This document shows positions 39,709 through 48,570 of a stretch of DNA of 59,848 bases, one piece after another. The DNA comes from an uncultured Planctomycetia bacterium. Its GTDB lineage: Bacteria; Planctomycetota; UBA1135; GCA-002686595. The DNA lies in NCBI GenBank assembly GCA_938003765.1, contig CALKYE010000262.1, positions 1 to 59,848 on the forward strand, given 5' to 3'. The notes beneath the pieces are model-generated. The model was not told the origin of the DNA and did not search any database. It saw only the letters and a program-made list of their open reading frames with translations. Every line of letters starts with the position of its first letter. Within the stretch, counting starts at the first letter, position 1. A program made the translations under genes and the position numbers.

Positions 39709-41211
39709 CTACTTCGCCACCGGGATGCGGGCGACCAGGCGCATGGAGGCCGTCAGCTCTTCCATCTGCAGCCACGGACGCAGGTAGGCGACCGCGTTGT
39801 AGACACCGGGCTGACCCGGCACTTCCTTGACCTCGACCTTCGCGTCGGCGAGCGGGTACTTGGCCTTCATCTCCTGGCTGGCCCGCTCGTCTCCGGTGAC
39901 GTAGTTCTTCAGCCAGTTGTCGAGCCAACGCTCGCAGTCCTTGGCTTCCATGAACGAGCCGATCTTGTCGCGGCCCATCACCTTCAGGTAATGCGCGAAG
40001 CGCGAGGTCGCCATGATGTACGGCAGGCGCGCCGAGATCGCCGCGTTGGCGGTCGCGTCGGGCGTGTCGTACTTCTTGGGCTTCTGCGTCGTCTGCGCGC
40101 CGAAGAACACGGCGTAGTCGGTGTTCTTGTAGTGGCACAGCGGCAGGAACCCGAGCTTGGAGAGCTCCGCCTCGCGTCGATCGGTGATGCCGATCTCGGT
40201 CGGGCACTTGCTGTCGGCGTCGCCCGAGTCGCTCGTGAACACGTGCGTCGGCAGGCCCTCGACCTTGCCGCCGCCCTCGGCGCCGCGGATCGCGGTGCAG
40301 AAGCCCGACTCGGCGAAGGCCTTGGTGAGCGTCGTGCCCATGACGTAGGCCGCGTTCATCCAGCAGTAGTCGTCGTGGCTCATCTCCTTGCCGCGACCCT
40401 TCTTGTCCTGCGGCGCTTCCTCGTAGCCGAACTCCTCGACGGGCGCGGTGGCGGCGCCGTAGGGCAGGCGCGCGAGCACGCGCGGCATCGTCATGCACAC
40501 GAAGCGCGAGTCCTCCGACTCGCGGAACGAGCGCCACTTCTGGTATTCGGCGGTCGAGAAGATCTTCTCGAGGTCGCGCGGCTTGCTGAGTTCCTCCCAG
40601 CTCTGGAAGCCGAACAGGCCCGGCGCCGGCGCCGTCACGAACGGGCAGAAGCTCGCCGCGGCGATGCTCGACATGCCCTGCAGCAGGCTGAGGTCCTCGG
40701 GGTGGTTCGAGAACTCGTAGTCGCCGATCAGCGCGCCGTAGGGCTCGCCGCCGGGCGTGCCGAACTCGTTCTCGTAGAGCTTCTTGAAGGTCGTGCTCTG
40801 GTCGAACTCGCTGGCCTTGTCGAGGTCCTTGAACAGCTCGCGCTTGGAGATGTCGAGCGCCTTGATCTTGAGCGTGGCGCTGGTCTCCGAGTTCATCACC
40901 AGGTGGTGCAGCCCGCGCCAAGAGCCCTCGAGCTTCTTGAACTCGGGCGAGTGCATCACCGCGGCGAGCTGGGCCGAGACGAGCTGGTCGATGCCCTTGA
41001 TGGCGCCTTCCAGCGTCTGGCCGAGGTTCTTGCTCCAGCTCACCGTGCCGCGCAGCGCTTCCTGCGTCAGCGTCTTGAGCAACTCCTCCGTGCGCGAACG
41101 CTCGGTTTGTTTCGTGGCCTTGATGGCCGCTTCGAGCAGGCTCGGCGCCGCGTCGGCGGACTCCGCCGACTGCGCCTGACTCGAAGACTGGGATTGGGCT
41201 TCGCCGGTCAT
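39709..41211 (-). CDS. tssC: T6SS contractile sheath large subunit TssC (VipB)
   Basis: 500 residues, full length. Forms the contractile sheath with TssB. Family marks: HSPEFKKLEGSWRGLHHLV, EFDQSTTFKKLYENEFGTPG, GEPYGALIGDYEF, LFGFQSWEELSKPRDLEKIF, YQKWRSFRESEDSRFVCM, MATSRFAHYLKVMGRDKIGS, and the ending RLVARIPV. A good ribosome site (GAGGAG eight bases upstream) supports ATG 41211 and high expression. It lies 34 bases downstream of tssB, the conserved BC pair. Confidence 0.96.
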   Translation of the reverse strand: MTGEAQSQSSSQAQSAESADAAPSLLEAAIKATKQTERSRTEELLKTLTQEALRGTVSWSKNLGQTLEGAIKGIDQLVSAQLAAVMHSPEFKKLEGSWRGLHHLVMNSETSATLKIKALDISKRELFKDLDKASEFDQSTTFKKLYENEFGTPGGEPYGALIGDYEFSNHPEDLSLLQGMSSIAAASFCPFVTAPAPGLFGFQSWEELSKPRDLEKIFSTAEYQKWRSFRESEDSRFVCMTMPRVLARLPYGAATAPVEEFGYEEAPQDKKGRGKEMSHDDYCWMNAAYVMGTTLTKAFAESGFCTAIRGAEGGGKVEGLPTHVFTSDSGDADSKCPTEIGITDRREAELSKLGFLPLCHYKNTDYAVFFGAQTTQKPKKYDTPDATANAAISARLPYIMATSRFAHYLKVMGRDKIGSFMEAKDCERWLDNWLKNYVTGDERASQEMKAKYPLADAKVEVKEVPGQPGVYNAVAYLRPWLQMEELTASMRLVARIPVAK

Positions 41212-41245
41212 GTTCGTAGCTCCTCGTGCGTGGGGGGTGCGGGGC

Positions 41246-41752
41246 CTACTTGTTCTCGCCTTCGACGCCCAGGTCGCGACCGAGCCGCTTCAGCTCGTCG
41301 GTGTTCTTGAGCACCTTCTCGAGGATCTCTTCGAGGTCCTCCGAACGATCGACCTTCGACACCAGGTCCGACAGCTTCGCGCGCGTCTCGAGCAGCTTCT
41401 TCAGCGCGGGCACTTGCTCGGCGACCTTGGCCGGCGAGAAGTCCTCGAGCGACTTGAAGGCGAGGTCGACCTGCATCTGGCTCTTGTCGCCGGCCAGCGT
41501 GTTCTCGACCTTGAAGTGCAACTCGGGCGCGGTCTTGGCGAGCACGTCGTCGAAGTTGTCGCGGTCGATCTGCGTGAACTTGCGGTCCTTGAGCGGCTTG
41601 AGCGGCTGCGCGGGATTGCCGCTGAAGTCGCCGAGCACGCCGACCACGAAGGGCAGTTCGCGCTGCACGGCGGCGCCGCCGGTCTCGACCTCGTAGCTGA
41701 TGTGGACGCGCGGCTTGCGCACGCGCTCGAGCTTCTTGTGAACGCTTCCCAT
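41246..41752 (-). CDS. tssB: T6SS contractile sheath small subunit TssB (VipA)
   Basis: 168 residues, typical. Marks: SVHKKLERVRKPRVHISYEV, ELPFVVGVLGDFSGNP, LKPLKDRKFTQIDRDNFDDV, FKSLEDFSPAKVAEQVPALK, and a helical C-terminus. TssB pairs with TssC in the sheath; its N-terminal helix is also the site bound by TagJ in the Pseudomonas system. Upstream 40 bases separate it from tssA. Confidence 0.97.
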   Translation of the reverse strand: MGSVHKKLERVRKPRVHISYEVETGGAAVQRELPFVVGVLGDFSGNPAQPLKPLKDRKFTQIDRDNFDDVLAKTAPELHFKVENTLAGDKSQMQVDLAFKSLEDFSPAKVAEQVPALKKLLETRAKLSDLVSKVDRSEDLEEILEKVLKNTDELKRLGRDLGVEGENK

Positions 41753-41792
41753 GGTGGTTCTTTCCGGGCCGTCAGTGCGGAGGGGGTTGGGG

Positions 41793-42905
41793 TTACTGCT
41801 CGGTGTTCGGCGGGCGGATGCCCGTCATCATCTGGTAGGTGGAGCGCGAGCCCGTGTCCGGGATCAGCTCCTCGATCAGCTCGTGCAGGGGCAGGTTGCC
41901 CCAGCGGATCGCCTGCTCGACGAGGTACGCGATCGGCGAGTGCGGCTCGGCGCGGCGGTAGTACTCCGCCACGGTGCGCAAGAGGCGCAGCGCGTCCTCG
42001 CGCGAGCGAATCGGCCCGTTCGAGGCCGTCGGCGCGGCGCCGCCCTCGTTCGACGCGTTGCCCGCGCCCGCGGGCTGCTCGGTCGGCAGAGGCTCGCTCT
42101 CGAGCACTTCGGCCGCGACGTACTTCAACACGTCGGCTGCGCGGCCCAGCGCGTCGGCGATGCGCGTCGACGGCGGCGCGAAGTGGCCGCAGCGCTGTTC
42201 GAGCGCCTGGTTCAACGCGTCGAACGCGGCGCGGCACTCCTCGAGGTCGGCGGAGAGTTCGCGGAACGACTCTGGACCCGCGGCGCGCGCTGCGCGGCGG
42301 AACTGTTCGAGCGTCGGCGCGCCGGCCGCGATGCGCTGCTGGCGCTGTTCGCCCTCCTCGATCCGCTCGAGCTCGCTCGCCTGGTGGTAGTGCCACGCGC
42401 TGAACGGACCGACGCCTTCGCTCGCACCCGTCAGCGGCACGAGGCTGATCGGCGCGATCAGCGTGCCTTCGGCGTCGTCGCCGTTCAGGCCCGAGAGCGG
42501 CGCGACGCGCGTGGAGTCGCCGTCCTCGTCAGGCAGCGGGTGCAGTCCGTCCCAGTAGCGCTCGACCCAACCGTGAACGAGCTTGAAGCCGTCGCGCAGT
42601 CCGGCGAAGCCGTGTTCGCGGACCAGCGCCTCGATCCACCACGCCGCGACCTCGAGGTCCTTGGCCTGCTCGCTGAGCAGCTTGGGCGCGAGCTCGAGCA
42701 CCGCCGACCAGTCGGGCGTCGCCGCGTTGGCGTCGTCGCCGTGCAGCGCTTGACGTTCCGCAGCGCGCGCCGCCGCACGCGCATCCTTGATGCGGTAGTA
42801 GAGCGAGCTGGGGTCGGGGTCCAGGCGCACGTTCACCCCGGCGGGCGCTGCGTCGGAAATCGGCGCGAGCAGGGCGTCGAGGGGAATCGTTTCGGCCGTG
42901 GACAT
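41793..42905 (-). CDS. tssA: T6SS cap/priming protein TssA
   Basis: 370 residues. The N-terminal ImpA_N domain is plain: LLAPISDAAPAGVNVRLDPD, DLEVAAWWIEALVREHGFAG, GFKLVHGWVERYWDGLHPLP, then APLSGLNGDDAEGTLIAPI. A variable helical middle contains an Ala/Gly-rich link (~280-300), and the C-terminus YYRRAEPHSPIAYLVEQAIR resembles the short TssA1 type. TssA coordinates tube and sheath polymerisation from the baseplate. The upstream gap to tagF contains a hairpin at 42938-42958. Confidence 0.92.
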   Translation of the reverse strand: MSTAETIPLDALLAPISDAAPAGVNVRLDPDPSSLYYRIKDARAAARAAERQALHGDDANAATPDWSAVLELAPKLLSEQAKDLEVAAWWIEALVREHGFAGLRDGFKLVHGWVERYWDGLHPLPDEDGDSTRVAPLSGLNGDDAEGTLIAPISLVPLTGASEGVGPFSAWHYHQASELERIEEGEQRQQRIAAGAPTLEQFRRAARAAGPESFRELSADLEECRAAFDALNQALEQRCGHFAPPSTRIADALGRAADVLKYVAAEVLESEPLPTEQPAGAGNASNEGGAAPTASNGPIRSREDALRLLRTVAEYYRRAEPHSPIAYLVEQAIRWGNLPLHELIEELIPDTGSRSTYQMMTGIRPPNTEQ

Positions 42906-42937
42906 GAGTTCGGTCGGAGGAGGTCGGAGCGCGTGCG

Positions 42938-42958
42938 CGACGCCTTTCGAAGGCGTCG
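42938..42958 (-). terminator. Perfect hairpin between tagF and tssA
   Basis: CGACGCCTT and AAGGCGTCG form a nine-pair stem around a three-base TCG loop, with possible outer GCGC pairs. It lies in the 111-base gap after tagF in the leftward operon. There is no T-run. It could be an attenuator or processing site separating the membrane-complex genes from the sheath genes. Confidence 0.4.
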
Positions 42959-43016
42959 AGCGCGCAGTGGATCGTAGCTTGGATCGGAGAACGCGAAGGT
43001 CGCGCGAGCGCGCGGG

Positions 43017-44222
43017 TCAGCGCACGCGACTGCGCAGCGAGAGGAACGCGCCGCGCAGGGACTCCGCGAGCGCCGGGGCCTGCTCGGGCGAGGGGCCAGC
43101 GCCGGCGGCGGAGCGTCCCTCTGCGGGGCACAAGTCTCCCGGTGAGCGAGCGCGGCCGGCCTGTGGAGCACGCAGCCAGATCGCGTCGGCCGGAGACGGA
43201 GTCGCGCGGAAGATCGTCACGAAGGCGGGGGTCGTCGATGCAGCGGCGCTCGGGTCGCCGGGGGCGTCGCCAGCCGTGTCGGACGATGCGGCGAACGGGT
43301 TTTCGCCGCCGGAGGACGAGCTCGCGAACGGATCGGAGCTCGCGTCGGCGAATGGATTGGAGTCTGCGCTCGGCGTCTCGGCGAACGGGTCGGGCGCGGG
43401 CGCGAACGGATCGCTCGACGAGGACGAACCGAAGGGATCGCTCGAAGACGAGAACGACGAGCCGAACGGGTCTGCGGGCGCCTCGGGCGCGGGCTCGGGC
43501 GCTGCCGCGGGCTTGGGAGGCAACGGGAAGAACAGCGACGGCAGCAGGTCGCGACCGACGAGGTTGAACTCGACCAGGAGCTTGAGCCAGGCGTGGGCCT
43601 GGGGGCGCGAGGGCAGGTCGGCGACGAGGGGCAAGCGAATGGGTCCGCGGTGGGCGCTGCGACGCAACGCTTCGAGCGCGCACAGTGTTTCGAGCAGGCC
43701 TTCCTTGCCCTTGCCCGGCCACAACGCCGCCAGCCACATCTCGAAGTCGATGCTCTCCGCGGGCGGCGTCTCCAGTGCGGCGAAGTCGATCTGTTCACCC
43801 CGCATCTTCGCCAGGAACGACTGCGCGTCGGAGTGCTCCTCGCGCGCGTCGTAGATCGAGTGCAGGCGATTCCAGATCGCCGCCGCCAGCGCCGCGCCCT
43901 GCTCCCAGTCCTCCTGCACCGACTTCTTCTTGCGCTCGACGAAGGTCACGAACGGAAACGGGCGCAGTCCGCCGGTGTCGCTCGAAGGCCAGGCGGCGCC
44001 GATCAGCGGCGCTCCCCACGATTCGCCGAGCACGAACGCGGCCGGCCAGGGAAGCGTCAGAGCGTCCTTGGCGTTCGGCGCCTGCGAGAACGCGCGGTCG
44101 AGCCAGTCGCGCAAGCCCTGCCCCGCGCCCTGTCCGGCGCCGACGCGGAGGTAGTCCTTCGCGAGCGGCAACTTGCCGTAGAGCTGGATCGGCGCCTGCT
44201 CCTTGCCGAGGAATGAGAACAT
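43017..44222 (-). CDS. tagF: TagF-like T6SS regulator with DPF/NPF-repeat insert
   Basis: 401 residues. The N-terminal 230 residues are the TagF (DUF2094) domain: LYGKLPLAKDYLRVGAGQGA, RPFPFVTFVERKKKSVQEDW, DFEMWLAALWPGKGKEGLLE. TagF is a post-translational repressor in Pseudomonas, acting against Fha. Residues 250-310 are a low-complexity Ser/Pro stretch with five DPF motifs (251, 262, 271, 278, 297) and two NPF motifs (289, 308), at DNA 43472-43293. The C-terminal part (~325-401) includes FVTIFRATPSPADAIWLRAP. In this genome the repeat insert is distinctive; the tail may be disordered. Confidence 0.87.
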   Translation of the reverse strand: MFSFLGKEQAPIQLYGKLPLAKDYLRVGAGQGAGQGLRDWLDRAFSQAPNAKDALTLPWPAAFVLGESWGAPLIGAAWPSSDTGGLRPFPFVTFVERKKKSVQEDWEQGAALAAAIWNRLHSIYDAREEHSDAQSFLAKMRGEQIDFAALETPPAESIDFEMWLAALWPGKGKEGLLETLCALEALRRSAHRGPIRLPLVADLPSRPQAHAWLKLLVEFNLVGRDLLPSLFFPLPPKPAAAPEPAPEAPADPFGSSFSSSSDPFGSSSSSDPFAPAPDPFAETPSADSNPFADASSDPFASSSSGGENPFAASSDTAGDAPGDPSAAASTTPAFVTIFRATPSPADAIWLRAPQAGRARSPGDLCPAEGRSAAGAGPSPEQAPALAESLRGAFLSLRSRVR

Positions 44223-44240
44223 CGCGCGGAACTCCTGGGG

Positions 44241-47200
44241 TCACTCGAGCCGTTGCGGGCGCACCGGCAGGTCGCGGTCGAGGAAGCGCAGCTCGAACGG
44301 CGCCGGCAAGCGCGCGCCCTCGGGTTGCACGGTGACGAGCCACAGTCCGCCCTCGGTCTTCTCGCCGCTCCAGGCGAGCAACAGGGGCGCGAGCGAAGTG
44401 AAGATCTCGAGCTTGGCGTCGCCCGGCTCGAACTCGCGCGCGCCGCTGGGCGTGTCGTTCCAGCGCATGCGCAGCTTCTTGCCGGCGTCGGCGCGGAAGC
44501 TCCACTCGAGCACCTTCTCGGGCATGTCCGAGTCGACGTTCTCGTACTCCCAGCCGCCCAGCGCGTCGATCGGCGCGTAGAACGACTCGCGCCAGCCCTC
44601 ACCCTTCTTGTTGGGATCCCAGATCGAGAGCGACTGCGAAACGCGCGGCTTGAGCGCGATCTTCACCGAGCCGTCCTCGATGCGCCGTCCGTCCTCGCCG
44701 AGGAAGAACGCTTGCAGGTCCATGAGGAAGCGCTGCGTGGCGAGGACGGGCTCGCTCGGCGGAGGTGCGTCGGGGCCGCCGCTCGGCGCGAGGCCGATCT
44801 CGACCGCCTTGTAGCGCGCCTGGAGTTGATCGAACTTGCCGTTCTTGCGGTTCAGCAGCGCGTACAGGCGCTGCATCAGCGCGCTCTCGTCGAACTTCGA
44901 GCGCGTCAGCGAGAAGTCGGTGGCGTAGAGCGCGTCGAACAGCTCACGGTTCTCGTCGAGCAGTTCGCGCAGGTCCTCGCCGTAGCGCAGCTTGACCTCG
45001 TCGATCAGCCGCAGTCGCAGCGTGTCCCACATCGCCCGCGCGTAGGCGCCGCCGCCGTTGGGCGGGACGTCCTGATCGGCGCGCTTGGAGCTGTCGATCT
45101 CGAAGATGCGCACCGCGAGCTCGGCGCCGTTGGTGGACCGCGCGACGCCGTCGGCCACGCCCGTGAGCCACTCGACGTACGGGCTGCGGCTCAGCGCGCT
45201 GCCGCTCGACGGCGCCTTGAGCGCGCGCAGCGATTCGAGCGCCTTGCCGGCGCGTTCGAGCTTCAGGAACACCGCCGAGTTGCGCGCGAAGAGCGGATCG
45301 TCCAGCGGCGGCGGCTGCGCGACTTCGTCGAGCCCCTTGATCAGCTCCTCGATGGCGCTGCGCGAGAGCTTGTCCTTCACCTTGGCCGCGGCGTCGGCGA
45401 GCGAGAAGCCCGCCTGTCCGTGAACCTGCGGCGGACGCCAGTAGGCGCGCAGCGCGGCGTCGTGTTGCTGCAGGCGATCGATGAGGCAGCGTTCGACATC
45501 GTCGAGCCACGCGCCGTCGAGTCCGTCGCGCGACTCGTCGCCCGCGACGCCGAAGCGCTGCTTCATCAGCGCGAAGTGCTCGGCCAGCGTCTGCAGCATG
45601 GCCTTGGTGTGCGCGCCGCCCTCGGGCAACTGACGCCAGTACTCGACCAGCAGCTCCTGGCGTCCGGCCGCGTAGCGTCGGAGCAGGTTCGCCGCGCGCT
45701 GCGAGGTCGTGGCGCCGCAGCGGTCGACGACGTGCGCGAGCGTGTCGAGCACCTGGACTTCCAGCGTCGGCGGGGCCGAGGCGTCCGTCGACGCGCGCAG
45801 CGCGCGCCAGTTCTTGTCGAGTTCGGAGAGGTGCTCGGCCAGGAGCGCGTCGAGCTGGGCGGTGAATGCGGCGGTGCGCTCTGCATCGAGCGTTGCGAGC
45901 GCGGCGCGCGCGGCGGAGAGTTGCTCGACGAGCGTGTGGGCCAGCTCGTCGGCCGCGGCCCCGGCGCCGTGCGCGTCGACCAGCGACTTCCAGTTCGCGT
46001 TGCGCTCGGCGAACTGCCGGCCGGCCTCGCGCAGCTTGGCGATGTAGGCGAGCTTCGAACGCTCGCCGAAGCGCAGTTCGCGCGTCGCCGCAGCGACGTC
46101 GGCGCCGAGCGTCGCGATGGTCCAGTCCGCGTTGGGCTTGGCCTTGCACGCCGCGAGCAGCGAGTCGTCGAGCATCGACGAGAGCTCGCTCGTGGGCACT
46201 TCGAGCTGCCCGTTCCAGCCAGCGATCTTCTCGTCGAGGATCTCCTTGGTGAAGCCCGCGGCCTCGCCTCCGGCGGCCCCGAGGCTCCAGTTGAAGCTGA
46301 TGTTCTTGCCCGCGCCCGCGAACTGCGCGTCGATGAAGCGGAACAGGTCCTGGTGCGCGCGCCAGTCGCGTTCGACGCGGCCCACGGCCTGACGCTGCGC
46401 GAGAAGCGCGGCGAGGCGTTCACGCGGCGCGCCGAGCTGCTCGCGGAACTGCAGCCGCACCGGCGTGGCCTTGATCTGGTACGTGTTCTGCGTGAGCGGA
46501 TCGAGGTCGCGCGCCGCGAGCGCGAGCGCCTCGGCCGTCGACGCGAACTGCGCTGTGGTCGCGAACGCCGTGCGATCGTCCTGCAGCGCCGGACTCGACA
46601 GGCGCTCGTGGAGCCGCGCGATGCCGAGCCACGCGACCATGTAGCCGACGCCGCCGCGCGGTTGCCACGCGACACCGGGCGTGAGGCACTCGTCGACGAG
46701 ATCGAGCGCAGCCTTGCTCGCTTCGTCGATGCTGCGCGCGGCGCCCGGAGGAGCAGGCGACACGGCCGCGCCGCCGTACTCCAGGCGCGCTTCGATGGCG
46801 CGCGCCAGCGAGAAGCGATCGCCGTTGGGCGCGTTGAACTCGCGCTCGGCCGCCGGCAACGCGTCTTCGACGAGCTTCACAGCATCGCGGTCGGCGAAGT
46901 CGAGCTCGGACAGCAGCAGCGTCGCGCGTCCCATCAGCGCGCGCAGTTCCTCGTGGTCCGCGGGCTTGGCGGCCGTGATCGCTCGCACGTTGTCGAGCAG
47001 TCGCTCGCGCAGCCGCGGCGCGAGGCGCTGGTCGAACTCGGCGACGTAGAGCTTCTTCAAGTCCTCGCGCGTCGAGTTCCAGATCTCCTCGGAGACCGCG
47101 CGTTCGGCGGAAATCGCGCTGCGGGTCGCGTGCAGCGCTTCGAGCATGCGCGGCACGGCCCAATCGCGTCCGCCGTCGAGATCGCGCGCCAGCTCGAGCG

Positions 47201-48563
47201 CCGTCTGCGTCGACTTGTTGACCTCGCCGCCCGAGCCGCTCGCGAGGTAGACGGTGGCCGCGACGATCGAGCCGAGCGCGATCACGCCCGACACGCCGTA
47301 GCCCAAGACCGCCTGCTTGTGCGCCGCCAGCGCGCGGCCCTTGGTCGGCCGCACGAGCCCGCGCTCGCCGAACACGCGCGTGCGGATCAGGTCCTTGATG
47401 AAGTACGCGCGCTGCTTGGTGAACAGCGCTTCGAGGTCGCGCTGGTCGGCCTCGTTGGTCGAGCCCATCACCGCGGCGCACGCGCGCGCCATCGGCACGC
47501 CGCTCTGCAAGCCGCTGGTGAGGTACAGGCCGCGGAAGGTGAGCTTGCCCTCGAGCGAGCTCTCGGTGAACACGCGCCGCAGGTAGATCTCCAGCGGCTC
47601 GAACAGCGCGGCGAGTTCCTCGGGGAACGCGTACAGGCGATCGACCTCGCCCAGCGCCTCGGGGATGTGCGCGGTGGCGAGCATCTGCGCGCGCAGCGAG
47701 CGGGCGCGCTCGACGATGCTCGAGAACCCCAGACGCGCTTCCTCGACGTCGAAGGGCGCGTCGACTTTGTCGGCGCCGCGCGACCAGCCGAACATCTCGT
47801 GGCGCTTGTTCGCGTCGAGGCGGTGCACCGATTCCGCGAAGCCGAACAGCTTGTCGGCCTTGGTCAGCACGACGTAGATCGGGAGCTGCGCCTCGAGCTT
47901 GTTCGCCAGCGTCAGCAGCGCGCCCTGGATCTTGTTGGCCTTGCTCTTGGCGACGTCCGGCGAGTCGCCGAGCAGGCTGTCGCACGGCACGACGAGCAGG
48001 ATGCCGTTGGCCGGGCACATCGGCCGGAAGTTCACCAGCAGCCCGAGGAACGCTTCCCACTCGAGCTGGTCCGCGACTCCGCCTTCGTGCGTGAACAGGC
48101 GGCCGGCGAGGTCGAGGATCACGGCCTCTTCGGTGAACCACCAGTCGCAGCCGCGCGTGCCGCCGATGCCGGAGAGCTTGTTCTGGCCGAAGGGGAAGTG
48201 CAGGTCGCTGTTCTGCAGCAGCACGCTCTTGCCCGACTGCGGCTCGCCGACCAGCAGATAGAACGGCAGCTCGTAGCGGTCGATCTTCTGCTTGTCGAGT
48301 TCGACGACGAAGCTCTCCCACTCGCGCTTGCGGTCCTCGATGCCTTCCTTGGCGGTGAGGCCTTCGTCGAAGGCGCGTCGCTTGCGCTTGCGCCACGCGC
48401 GCAACCCGACTTCGACCGCGGCCCAGCCCAGGCCGAGCGCGAGCACGGTCCACAGCACCGGCTTGAGCAGCTCGGGTACGAGGACGACCAGCACCACCAG
48501 GCCGATCAGCACGAGCACGCCGACGGCGATCCACAGTCCGCGACTGGAGAGAAGGCGCTTCAT
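44241..48563 (-). CDS. tssM: T6SS inner-membrane channel protein TssM (IcmF)
   Basis: 1,440 residues, larger than most (about 1,100-1,300). Two N-terminal membrane helices (10-30, 35-53), a cytosolic NTPase-like domain with Walker A GEPQSGKS (106-113), GGTRGCDWWFTEEAVILDLA, and VVLTKADKLFGFAE. A third helix is near residue 420-440 (GVIALGSIVAATVYLA). A long periplasmic region with several helical domains follows, ending in the C-terminal beta domain (RMRWNDTPSGAREFEPGD, FELRFLDRDLPVRPQRLE) that contacts TssJ. TssM, TssL and TssJ form the membrane complex. Confidence 0.96.
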   Translation of the reverse strand: MKRLLSSRGLWIAVGVLVLIGLVVLVVLVPELLKPVLWTVLALGLGWAAVEVGLRAWRKRKRRAFDEGLTAKEGIEDRKREWESFVVELDKQKIDRYELPFYLLVGEPQSGKSVLLQNSDLHFPFGQNKLSGIGGTRGCDWWFTEEAVILDLAGRLFTHEGGVADQLEWEAFLGLLVNFRPMCPANGILLVVPCDSLLGDSPDVAKSKANKIQGALLTLANKLEAQLPIYVVLTKADKLFGFAESVHRLDANKRHEMFGWSRGADKVDAPFDVEEARLGFSSIVERARSLRAQMLATAHIPEALGEVDRLYAFPEELAALFEPLEIYLRRVFTESSLEGKLTFRGLYLTSGLQSGVPMARACAAVMGSTNEADQRDLEALFTKQRAYFIKDLIRTRVFGERGLVRPTKGRALAAHKQAVLGYGVSGVIALGSIVAATVYLASGSGGEVNKSTQTALELARDLDGGRDWAVPRMLEALHATRSAISAERAVSEEIWNSTREDLKKLYVAEFDQRLAPRLRERLLDNVRAITAAKPADHEELRALMGRATLLLSELDFADRDAVKLVEDALPAAEREFNAPNGDRFSLARAIEARLEYGGAAVSPAPPGAARSIDEASKAALDLVDECLTPGVAWQPRGGVGYMVAWLGIARLHERLSSPALQDDRTAFATTAQFASTAEALALAARDLDPLTQNTYQIKATPVRLQFREQLGAPRERLAALLAQRQAVGRVERDWRAHQDLFRFIDAQFAGAGKNISFNWSLGAAGGEAAGFTKEILDEKIAGWNGQLEVPTSELSSMLDDSLLAACKAKPNADWTIATLGADVAAATRELRFGERSKLAYIAKLREAGRQFAERNANWKSLVDAHGAGAAADELAHTLVEQLSAARAALATLDAERTAAFTAQLDALLAEHLSELDKNWRALRASTDASAPPTLEVQVLDTLAHVVDRCGATTSQRAANLLRRYAAGRQELLVEYWRQLPEGGAHTKAMLQTLAEHFALMKQRFGVAGDESRDGLDGAWLDDVERCLIDRLQQHDAALRAYWRPPQVHGQAGFSLADAAAKVKDKLSRSAIEELIKGLDEVAQPPPLDDPLFARNSAVFLKLERAGKALESLRALKAPSSGSALSRSPYVEWLTGVADGVARSTNGAELAVRIFEIDSSKRADQDVPPNGGGAYARAMWDTLRLRLIDEVKLRYGEDLRELLDENRELFDALYATDFSLTRSKFDESALMQRLYALLNRKNGKFDQLQARYKAVEIGLAPSGGPDAPPPSEPVLATQRFLMDLQAFFLGEDGRRIEDGSVKIALKPRVSQSLSIWDPNKKGEGWRESFYAPIDALGGWEYENVDSDMPEKVLEWSFRADAGKKLRMRWNDTPSGAREFEPGDAKLEIFTSLAPLLLAWSGEKTEGGLWLVTVQPEGARLPAPFELRFLDRDLPVRPQRLE

Positions 48564-48570
48564 GGCGGGA

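Noticed and set aside
43293..43472. NPF/DPF motifs as evidence of eukaryote-like endocytic machinery
   Set aside because: Short motifs arise easily in low-complexity Ser/Pro/Asp sequence and no EH or adaptin-like partner is in the window.
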